Below, piece by piece: positions 8,701 through 12,373 of a stretch of DNA of 12,373 bases. Location: assembly GCA_003649665.1 (NCBI GenBank), contig QMSL01000026.1, positions 1 to 12,373 on the forward strand, written 5' to 3'. Below the pieces are notes generated by a model that was given only the letters and a program-made list of their open reading frames with translations, did no database searches and was not told the DNA's origin. The position numbers and the translations under genes were made by a program. The first letter of the stretch is position 1, and each line of letters opens with the position of its first letter. The stretch is from Thermoprotei archaeon. Its GTDB lineage: Archaea; Thermoproteota; Thermoprotei; QMSL01; B3-G16.

Positions 8701-9244
8701 AGGTAATGTCTATTACGATATAAGGTTTACACACGATACTGAAGATATAAACATTGGGCCTAAGGATACAAGCTATAGATTACTCAAGACCATGAGGGAG
8801 AAAATAGATGCACAGTTACGTGTGGCTAAGAAAATCAGAGCAGTTGATGAGGATGACGTTGCAGAAAGACTCCTAACTAAACACCTTCTTCCAGATCTCG
8901 CTGGAAACCTCAGAGCTTTCTCTCTCCAGGGGATCAGATGTACTAAATGCAACACGGTATTTAGAAGAGCCCCGCTTCGTCCAAAATGTCCACTCTGTGG
9001 TGGAAACCTTGTGCTAACCATACATCAGAAGAGTGTCATGAAATACCTTAAATTCATAATTGAAATCGCGGAGAAATATAGGGTGAATGATTACATAAGG
9101 GAAAGGGTGAACGTGTTAAGCGAAATACTTAAGTTCCTATTTCATGAGGGAGTTAAGGAGACTTTAGTCCTCGATGATTATATGAAGGTGATGGAGAATG
9201 CATATAAGGGAGTTTCAGGAGATGATGAGGAAGATATATTTTAA
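5738..9244 (+). CDS. polC: DNA polymerase D (PolII) large subunit DP2
   Basis: At 1168 residues this is a full-length catalytic subunit of the archaeal family D replicative polymerase, near the usual 1150-1270. Conserved segments include the N-terminal YYAGPIRSAGGTEQALS, AGRPVFSHPSRKEGFRIRYG, RMGRPEKAAPRKMKPPVNAL, and the catalytic NCDGDED at 899-905, with the acidic residues D901 and D903 in place. Eight cysteines at about 658-698 form two zinc modules (CSKC, CSVC, CPKC, CPVC), and another C4 cluster begins at C1068 (CTKC...CPLC). No intein interrupts NCDGDED, a known intein site in other archaea. It starts with GTG, overlapping the GGGPS stop, and has no strong ribosome site, so it probably relies on coupling. 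Its partner DP1 is not in the window. Confidence 0.97.
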   Translation: MRRREEEIRSYFNYLKEKFYEIYEIASRARAKGIDPEPFVEIKPARDLAERIEKLIGIKGVAKRIRELEKEMDRVLVAFKIAEEVIDGELGELKGLDKRIEMAIRTGLAILTDGITAAPLQGIDSIRIKQNDDGSNYLAIYYAGPIRSAGGTEQALSVLLGDWVRQRAGLEKYKPTKAEIERYVEEIRIYERYVTRFQYHASDEEIRFVVSRIPIEITGVATDPVEVSIHRDLPRVETNCVRGGALRVINDGIIAKARKLKKIIDELEIKGWSWIDELIKLRTNDESNSSNSNEKIVAEDKYLADLVAGRPVFSHPSRKEGFRIRYGRSRNTGLAAIGMNPATMIILDEFLAIGTQVRIERPGKSAIVMPVTTIEGPIVKLKDGSVLQVNDVETANKVKDLVSEVIFTGDILVAYGEFKENNYPLVPSGYCEEWWAEELRGALRKKLVWNLIPYLDPEIRGIMKIIEDPLHNKPDAVLALRISEKYGVPLHPKFTYLWDFVTLSDVILLREELMKGKIEIDDKGIVKRILCKLTKRAKRALELLGIPHRVIGDHVVIEEHAPIVYRLFALNKGHIDVKSIRVKSVKEFFEKISGLKLRDKITIGTGMRMGRPEKAAPRKMKPPVNALFPIGEYGGRMRNLNDVMKYKAVVLDLNIRKCSKCGRRTFDYRCSVCGSRTIKIRICPKCGRETLNNVCPVCQSPTVSHIHQRVNLSAYIKELARKYNVIVPKQVKCVKGLINDDKEPEPLVKGILRAKYDLMVFKDGTIRYDATNAPLTHFKPKEIGVSVEKLVELGYKYDYKGRPLRSEEQLVELKVQDIIIPRKCGEYLLKVSKFIDELLVKVYGMEPYYKAERVEDLIGHLVIGLAPHTSAGVLGRIIGFTDANVIYAHPYWHAAKRRNCDGDEDSVMLALDALLNFSRHYLPSKRGGVMDSPLVLTLIVDPREVDDEVHNMDVVDKYPLEFYVRTQDEVPPSELRDFIEIVEDRLGRGNVYYDIRFTHDTEDINIGPKDTSYRLLKTMREKIDAQLRVAKKIRAVDEDDVAERLLTKHLLPDLAGNLRAFSLQGIRCTKCNTVFRRAPLRPKCPLCGGNLVLTIHQKSVMKYLKFIIEIAEKYRVNDYIRERVNVLSEILKFLFHEGVKETLVLDDYMKVMENAYKGVSGDDEEDIF
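9185..9192 (+). promoter_or_regulatory. Ribosome binding site of the MazG-like gene inside the DP2 3' end
   Basis: AAGGTGAT lies five bases before the ATG at 9198 and complements the 16S 3' end. It supports the early ATG even though this creates a 47-nt overlap with the polymerase gene. Confidence 0.55.
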
Positions 9245-9488
9245 GCGTGACTCTAAAAGGGGGATAGAAAGGACGTACATATGGCTAGTTGAGGAAGTCG
9301 GGGAGCTTGGTAGAGCTATTCTTTCAGGTAACAAGGATGCAATGAAAATGGAGGTAGCAGATGTGCTCGCATGGCTGGCTAGTATATGTAACCTCTTAGA
9401 TATAGATCTAGAAAAGGCGAGCTTAGAGAAGTATCCAGGAGTTTGCCCTAAGTGTGGTAAGTCTCCCTGTGTTTGCCCTTTTAATTAG
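9198..9488 (+). CDS. MazG-like nucleotide pyrophosphohydrolase with C-terminal cysteine cluster
   Basis: This 96-residue protein belongs to the all-alpha NTP pyrophosphatase family. The metal-binding pattern is visible as E32, E33 and E36 in WLVEEVGELGRAI, then E52 and D55 in MEVADVLAWL. The family hydrolyses nucleoside triphosphates to monophosphates and pyrophosphate, removing damaged or surplus dNTPs. The tail carries CPKCGKSPCVC (C83, C86, C91, C93), probably a small zinc site as in other archaeal members. The ATG at 9198 keeps the conserved start MHIREFQEMMRKIYFKRD and has a good ribosome site, so the gene overlaps the DP2 end by 47 nt in another frame. It is the last gene of the GGGPS-PolD operon. 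Its stop overlaps the stop of the converging Sec61-beta gene by 4 nt. Confidence 0.88.
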   Translation: MHIREFQEMMRKIYFKRDSKRGIERTYIWLVEEVGELGRAILSGNKDAMKMEVADVLAWLASICNLLDIDLEKASLEKYPGVCPKCGKSPCVCPFN

Positions 9489-9649
9489 GTTATGAGCCTT
9501 AATAGTATTACAATGGTTATAAGGAGGAACGCGGAGAATATCACAACTTTAGGACTAACTTTTATACCTTTGATTTCCTCCTCGAAGAATCGCATAAGGC
9601 CAGCGGATGTTACTGGCATTGGTCCTTCTCTACGTCTCCTTCTTGACAT
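9485..9649 (-). CDS. Sec61-beta (SecG-type) subunit of the protein-conducting channel
   Basis: A 54-residue gene that is easy to miss. It begins MSRRRRREGPMPVTSAGLMR, followed by FFEEEIKGIKVSPKVVI and one transmembrane helix, FSAFLLITIVILLRLIT. This is the archaeal Sec61-beta plan: a basic N-terminus, the MPVTSAGL-F-E-E core, a KGIKVSPK-type segment and a single C-terminal membrane anchor. It is the small, peripheral subunit of the SecYE-beta translocon in the cytoplasmic membrane. A strong GGAGGAGGG site precedes the ATG, inside the ZPR1 gene. The first 20 nt overlap the end of that gene in another frame, suggesting coupled translation. The stop codon overlaps that of the convergent MazG-like gene. 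Confidence 0.95.
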   Translation of the reverse strand: MSRRRRREGPMPVTSAGLMRFFEEEIKGIKVSPKVVIFSAFLLITIVILLRLIT

Positions 9650-10244
9650 CTTCCCTCCTCCTAAGTTCTAGTATTAATTCACCATATTTTAACTTTCTCA
9701 CCTCATCTGGTTTAAGAGGCTCGATCTTTAAATCCTTAGCACGTGGAACTACCATAGAGCTATTACCTAATGGATCCTCAATTATGAAGGTGAAGGTAAA
9801 CTTACCCTCTAATGCAAGTTCTAGCTTCTTTCGTATTTCCTCGCGTAATACCTTATCCTCACATAGGAGATCAAGTAGGTCTAAGAAGCGGATTATGTAT
9901 CCCTCTATCGTTGTTATCTCACCTTGCGATAAGGGACCAGGTTCTATCATAAGTCCTAATTCGGGTATCTTTATTGTTGCTGTCATTGATCTTATTATTC
10001 TAGCGCTTAAATCCCTTACGTCCTTTACCTTATACGATATCCTAATTGGTTTGCCTTGCTCTATGTTAAATACATCTACATGTTTATACCCACATCTATC
10101 ACATTTAGTACTGATTATCAATATCCTTCCAACATAAGGGATTTCGTGAAGTGCCTCAACTATTCTAAGCGATTTATTAAGACATGAGGGACACACATCA
10201 GTATAATCATTAAGTACCTTGGGTCTGTATTCCTTTGAGCTCAC
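9630..10244 (-). CDS. ZPR1-type zinc finger protein
   Basis: This 204-residue protein has the N-terminal C4 zinc finger of the ZPR1 family: CPSC (C18, C21) and, about 26 residues later, CDRC (C48, C51) in IISTKCDRCGYKHVDVF. The following region (GKPIRISYKV, IIRSMTATIKIPELGLMIEP, EGYIIRFLDLL) matches the beta-rich ZPR1 domain. Eukaryotic ZPR1 binds translation elongation factor eEF1A; archaeal single-domain versions are thought to act in related protein folding, but their role is less certain. The start is GTG at 10244, preceded by a TTTTATGT box at 10266-10273 that fits a leaderless message. It overlaps the Sec61-beta gene downstream by 20 nt. Confidence 0.88.
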   Translation of the reverse strand: MSSKEYRPKVLNDYTDVCPSCLNKSLRIVEALHEIPYVGRILIISTKCDRCGYKHVDVFNIEQGKPIRISYKVKDVRDLSARIIRSMTATIKIPELGLMIEPGPLSQGEITTIEGYIIRFLDLLDLLCEDKVLREEIRKKLELALEGKFTFTFIIEDPLGNSSMVVPRAKDLKIEPLKPDEVRKLKYGELILELRRREDVKKET

Positions 10245-10265
10245 ATAGTCCTAAGTCAGGAAGCT

Positions 10266-10273
10266 ACATAAAA
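10266..10273 (-). promoter_or_regulatory. TATA box of the ZPR1-Sec61-beta operon
   Basis: TTTTATGT on the minus strand, centred about 26 nt ahead of the GTG at 10244, predicts a leaderless transcript starting at the start codon. Confidence 0.45.
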
Positions 10274-10365
10274 GTATTATTGCTACATATTCCAGAACTA
10301 TCGGAGTTTAAGTCCACACTAAGACGATATATCGAGGGTATTCGCTAAAGAGGAAGAGCATTAGG

Positions 10366-10373
10366 CTTTAATC
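10366..10373 (+). promoter_or_regulatory. Possible TATA box of the HTH-CBS regulator gene
   Basis: CTTTAATC lies about 35 nt ahead of the ATG at 10405. A 10-bp palindrome, CGATATATCG (10325-10334), stands about 30 nt further upstream and could be an operator. The 160-nt gap between the divergent genes holds no other recognisable feature. Confidence 0.3.
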
Positions 10374-10404
10374 AGAGAGAATAATATGATTAATATAGAG
10401 AAGT

Positions 10405-10992
10405 ATGTCGTTCATTCCAAGTCCTGAGGATATAAGGCGTATGAGGATAAAGGCAGGACTTACGCAGAAAGAGTTAGCAGAGAGAGCTGGTGTAAGTCAG
10501 TCGTTAATCGCTCGTATAGAAAGAGGAAGTGTGGATCCAAGGCTATCGACCCTAAGAAGAATACTGAGTGCATTAGAGGAGGCGATGAGAGGAGGTGTTA
10601 AAGTAAAGGATGTAATGCATTCACCAGTAATTACGGTTCAAATTGATGACACAATAGAGAAGGCAGCTAGATTAATGTGGAAATACGGAATTTCACAAAT
10701 CCCTGTACTAAGTGGAGATAGAGTTGTAGGTACAATATTCGAGGATAGTATAATCAGAGCAGTCTTGGAAAATCCAGGTGAAGATGTAGGTAAGTGGCGC
10801 GTTGAAAGGATTATGGGAGATGTATTGCCAATAGTATCACCGGAGGAAAGCCTCGAGACCGTATCTAGACTTCTTATGCGCGAGCCTGCAGTCCTAGTCG
10901 TTAGTAAGGGAAAGGTTATCGGAATAGTTACTAAAAGTGATTTAATAGCACATAAACTACTCATAACATACTCTGAGAAGGGGAAGACCTAA
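10405..10992 (+). CDS. XRE-family HTH regulator with two CBS domains
   Basis: This protein of 195 residues starts with an XRE-type helix-turn-helix (about 8-58) containing GLTQKELAERAGVSQSLIAR and IERGSVDPRLSTLRRIL. Two CBS domains follow: about 67-125 (VKDVMHSPVITVQIDDTIEK, YGISQIPVLSGDRVVGTIFE) and about 133-190 (RIMGDVLPIVSPEESLETVS, GKVIGIVTKSDLI). CBS pairs bind adenine nucleotides or similar ligands, so it probably senses energy or nucleotide status and adjusts DNA binding. It is a widespread archaeal architecture with mostly unknown targets. It may control the divergent ZPR1 operon or itself, which is an inference from position. Its last 32 nt overlap the 3' end of the convergent winged-helix gene. 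Confidence 0.88.
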   Translation: MSFIPSPEDIRRMRIKAGLTQKELAERAGVSQSLIARIERGSVDPRLSTLRRILSALEEAMRGGVKVKDVMHSPVITVQIDDTIEKAARLMWKYGISQIPVLSGDRVVGTIFEDSIIRAVLENPGEDVGKWRVERIMGDVLPIVSPEESLETVSRLLMREPAVLVVSKGKVIGIVTKSDLIAHKLLITYSEKGKT

Positions 10993-11422
10993 CTCTATAT
11001 ATGCGACCAGCCCTCGATCCCTTACGATCTAAATACCCTGTCTGATAGAAGCGAAGGAGATAAGTCGCTAATGAGTTTAGCTTTACATCAATGCCATAAT
11101 AACGTTTAAGGATATCCTTAAGATCCTTACTAGTAAACCAAGTGCCATCTCCGAAGTGCACCATTATAGCATCCCATATCACGTCCTTTAATTGGGATGG
11201 ACGGGAAGCAGATATAGGCTCTGAACTAGAAGATTCGTTATACTTACCCGTCATTAAGTTCAGCATTTCCAGGATTTGTAACACTCTTTGTTCATCTATT
11301 TTACCACCTTCAATAGTTATACTGATACGCTCACCACTAGGCAGTTTGTCTTCTATGCGAATCTTCAAAATACACCACCTATCCGTTTCATAATCGGTAG
11401 AAGATTCTATTATAGGAAACAT
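10961..11422 (-). CDS. Winged-helix DNA-binding protein, putative local regulator
   Basis: I do not recognise a named family. Of 153 residues, about 17-57 form a small domain (LKIRIEDKLPSGERISITIE, then an amphipathic helix DEQRVLQILEMLNLM). A serine-rich linker follows (YNESSSSEPISASRPSQ). Residues about 77-145 look like a winged helix: LKDVIWDAIMVHFGDGTWFT, SKDLKDILKRYYGID, SLATYLLRFYQTGYLDRKG, then the wing RAGRIYRV. The ATG at 11422 lies about 29 nt below a TATTTTAA element that is part of a perfect 19-bp inverted repeat, so self-regulation through that site is likely. The 3' end overlaps the convergent HTH-CBS gene by 32 nt. Function beyond DNA binding is unknown. Confidence 0.75.
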   Translation of the reverse strand: MFPIIESSTDYETDRWCILKIRIEDKLPSGERISITIEGGKIDEQRVLQILEMLNLMTGKYNESSSSEPISASRPSQLKDVIWDAIMVHFGDGTWFTSKDLKDILKRYYGIDVKLNSLATYLLRFYQTGYLDRKGSRAGRIYRVRSSPSQSML

Positions 11423-11436
11423 GTAAAATAAAAAGA

Positions 11437-11505
11437 GTAGTTATCAGTTAAAATAGACAATAGAGAATTATCTTCAGTTATTTTTGTATTTTAACTGATA
11501 ACTAC
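11437..11505. promoter_or_regulatory. 19-bp perfect inverted repeat with mirrored TATA-like cores (divergent promoter/operator)
   Basis: GTAGTTATCAGTTAAAATA (11437-11455) is repeated in perfect inverse as TATTTTAACTGATAACTAC (11487-11505), separated by 31 nt. Each arm carries TATTTTAA pointing outward. The left one is correctly placed for a leaderless start of the winged-helix gene at 11422. The right one would start a plus-strand transcript near 11517. The core TAACTGAT recurs at 11443-11450 (inverted), 11492-11499 and 11522-11529, with a variant at 11473-11480. This is the layout of an operator controlling divergent transcripts. A hairpin of a transcript reading across is also possible. Confidence 0.7.
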
Positions 11506-11551
11506 GCGATTCATAAAGTAGTAACTGATCAAATTTAATCAAAGGGAATGT

Positions 11552-11572
11552 TCCACAGGAAAGAGAGGGGTC
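11552..11572 (+). repeat. 21-bp repeat, copy 1
   Basis: TCCACAGGAAAGAGAGGGG followed by TC. It is identical to copy 2 at 12183-12203 in the opposite orientation, and the pair brackets the zinc-ribbon and Cas2-like genes. A weak stem ACAGG/CCTGT pairs 11555-11559 with 11583-11587. The rest of the 11506-11703 gap holds no gene I can support. Confidence 0.8.
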
Positions 11573-11692
11573 CTAGAGATTGCCTGTAGAGAGGAAATAT
11601 AGTAAAGAATAAGAGGGCGATAAGAATAGTATGTAAGATGCTAAGCTTAAAAAATCTACAAACTACGGGTGAATAGTAGGGAATCTACAATC

Positions 11693-11700
11693 GAGGTGAT
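11693..11700 (+). promoter_or_regulatory. Ribosome binding site of the zinc-ribbon gene
   Basis: GAGGTGAT, a full match to the archaeal anti-Shine-Dalgarno, ends three bases before the ATG at 11704. It is the main reason to accept this very short gene. A 9-nt direct repeat, AATCTACAA, stands just upstream at 11653-11661 and 11682-11690. Confidence 0.65.
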
Positions 11701-11703
11701 AAG

Positions 11704-11817
11704 ATGGCAAGATGTGCAGTATGTGGCCATAAGTTGCCAAAGATAAGAATAAGGAAGGGGAAGATAATAGTGATTAGGTATGGGGAATGTCCGAATTGTA
11801 AGGGAAAAACGAGTTAA
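11704..11817 (+). CDS. 37-residue zinc-ribbon protein
   Basis: This miniature protein contains two CxxC knuckles, CAVC near the N-terminus and CPNC near the C-terminus, separated by a very basic stretch (KLPKIRIRKGKIIVIRYGE). That is the shape of a single treble-clef or ribbon zinc finger, suitable for binding nucleic acid or a protein partner. I do not recognise a specific family. A perfect GAGGTGAT ribosome site precedes it. Its stop codon overlaps that of the convergent Cas2-like gene within the palindrome GTTAAC. Both genes lie between the two 21-bp inverted repeats. The purine-rich strand and the strong ribosome site favour a real gene, but proof of expression is lacking. Confidence 0.72.
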   Translation: MARCAVCGHKLPKIRIRKGKIIVIRYGECPNCKGKTS

Positions 11818-12113
11818 CTAATTACTTGAGACGCTCTGTAAATGCGTACGTTAGCACCATAGTGCCTAGCTAAATCGGCTATAGCTAAGGCAGTCTCTAG
11901 TTTAGAACATTCGATAACGCTTTTCTGAACTTGAATCCCATCATTTAACGCCCTCTGAATCCTAAGCAAGTTTCTATAAAAAGTCGGGGGAATATGCTTA
12001 GATGATGATACGCTAAAATCATATACCACCAAGTAAACATCATCGCACTCCATTATTTCGCGTCTTTCACGGATGGAATCTAATATTATGGAGGCTATTG
12101 TCCTCCTTCCCAT
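11814..12113 (-). CDS. Orphan Cas2/VapD-like small ferredoxin-fold protein
   Basis: The C-terminal 75 residues look like the Cas2 fold: strand 1 VYLVVYDFS with the conserved Asp of Cas2 (YD), a helix FYRNLLRIQRALNDG, strand 2 IQVQKSVIECS matching the Cas2 Q-x-S-V-x-E pattern, a helix LETALAIADLARHYGA, and a strand NVRIYRA. Cas2 is the adaptation nuclease-fold partner of Cas1; the related VapD proteins are RNases. No Cas1, other cas gene or CRISPR array is nearby. The start is uncertain. The open frame begins at 12161, but its first 16 codons are pyrimidine-rich and use ATC for Ile, unlike the neighbours, so I prefer the ATG at 12113 (GRRTIASIILDS). The ATG at 12053 would give a 79-residue protein of typical Cas2 size. 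If 12161 is used, the N-terminus gains a hydrophobic helix. The stop overlaps the zinc-ribbon gene. Confidence 0.62.
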   Translation of the reverse strand: MGRRTIASIILDSIRERREIMECDDVYLVVYDFSVSSSKHIPPTFYRNLLRIQRALNDGIQVQKSVIECSKLETALAIADLARHYGANVRIYRASQVIS

Positions 12114-12182
12114 AATGATACCTGTAAGGATAGAGATAAGAGATATAGATAAAGATAACATACAAAATTTAGAGTACCCTCA

Positions 12183-12203
12183 GACCCCTCTCTTTCCTGT
12201 GGA
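12183..12203 (-). repeat. 21-bp repeat, copy 2 (inverted relative to copy 1)
   Basis: On the minus strand this reads TCCACAGGAAAGAGAGGGG then TC, identical to copy 1. It lies just upstream of the Cas2-like gene, pointing toward it, as copy 1 points toward the zinc-ribbon gene. A possible TATA element (TTAAAATAAAT on the minus strand, about 12228-12238) would place the repeat at or near the 5' end of the Cas2-like transcript. Confidence 0.8.
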
Positions 12204-12326
12204 GAGCTATGAATAATCCTTCTAGAAATTTATTTTAAGAATTACTATTATATTTTCATCCTCGAATTAACGAATGGAGTATATTTTCATTATAATCATC
12301 TTCATTCATCATGGAGTTCTTCTATC

Positions 12327-12353
12327 TCCAAAAGAAAAGAGGGGGTCTGGGGG
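12327..12353 (+). repeat. Degenerate third copy of the repeat
   Basis: TCCAAAAGAAAAGAGGGGG followed by TCTGGGGG matches the extended copy 2 sequence at about 20 of 27 positions without gaps. It is followed at once by TTTTTATATGC, a likely TATA box whose gene would begin beyond the window. The preceding stretch, 12204-12326, contains an 11-nt direct repeat TATATTTTCAT (12249-12259 and 12280-12290) but no gene that I can support. Confidence 0.5.
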
Positions 12354-12361
12354 TTTTTATA
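12354..12361 (+). promoter_or_regulatory. Possible TATA box of a gene beyond the right edge
   Basis: TTTTTATA follows the G-rich repeat and predicts a transcript starting about 26 nt downstream, outside the window. Confidence 0.3.
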
Positions 12362-12373
12362 TGCAAATGCATC

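Noticed and set aside
9607..10137. Plus-strand open frame opposite ZPR1
   Set aside because: Serine- and leucine-rich shadow of the ZPR1 gene, whose zinc finger and fold are clear on the other strand.
11142..11393. Plus-strand frame opposite the winged-helix gene
   Set aside because: No domain or ribosome site; the opposite strand encodes a convincing winged helix with a matching promoter.
11549..11590. 13-codon frame beginning MFHRKERG over repeat copy 1
   Set aside because: Too short, no ribosome site, and it simply translates the repeat.
11552..12203. Insertion sequence with terminal inverted repeats
   Set aside because: No transposase is encoded and I see no target-site duplication next to the repeats. 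A non-autonomous element remains possible, so the copies are listed only as repeats.
11552..12353. CRISPR array
   Set aside because: Only three copies, in mixed orientation and with irregular spacing of hundreds of bases; two of them flank genes. This is not an array despite the Cas2-like neighbour.
12341..12353. G-quadruplex from the two G-runs in GGGGGTCTGGGGG
   Set aside because: Only two G-tracts are present, whereas an intramolecular quadruplex needs four.

Overview
The window is archaeal chromosome from an A/T-rich thermophile. Arginine is mostly AGA/AGG and isoleucine mostly ATA. TATA boxes sit about 25-35 nt ahead of several start codons that have almost no leader, and strong GAGGTGA-type ribosome sites precede others. 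It encodes the PolD large subunit together with Sec61-beta, geranylgeranylglyceryl phosphate synthase, a euryarchaeal-style RPA and an Lhr-type helicase. PolD is absent from the classical Crenarchaeota, so I infer a thermophilic lineage outside them, perhaps a deep TACK group. This is an inference from gene content, not a phylogeny.

Left edge (1-830, minus strand): the start of a LolD/MacB-type ABC ATPase, cut by the window edge, and upstream of it a compact FtsX/MacB-like permease that lacks the large extracellular domain.

Core (1000-9488, plus strand): Lhr-like helicase, RPA-like single-strand binding protein, GGGP synthase, PolD large subunit (DP2) and a MazG-like nucleotide pyrophosphohydrolase. 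GGGPS and DP2 share a GTGA junction, and the MazG gene starts inside the DP2 3' end, so these three are probably one translation-coupled operon linking lipid synthesis, replication and nucleotide-pool cleaning.

Middle (9485-10992): a ZPR1-type zinc protein and a 54-aa Sec61-beta gene run on the minus strand and overlap by 20 nt. A divergent HTH-CBS regulator follows on the plus strand.

Right end (10961-12373): a winged-helix regulator on the minus strand faces a strong 19-bp perfect inverted repeat. This repeat carries a mirrored TATA-like sequence in each arm and sits ahead of a 37-aa zinc-ribbon gene. That small gene is tail-to-tail, with overlapping stop codons, with an orphan Cas2/VapD-fold gene. 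A 21-bp identical inverted repeat flanks this two-gene module, and a degenerate third copy lies near the window end. No CRISPR array, Cas1 or transposase is visible. This compact module is the best candidate here for something undescribed.
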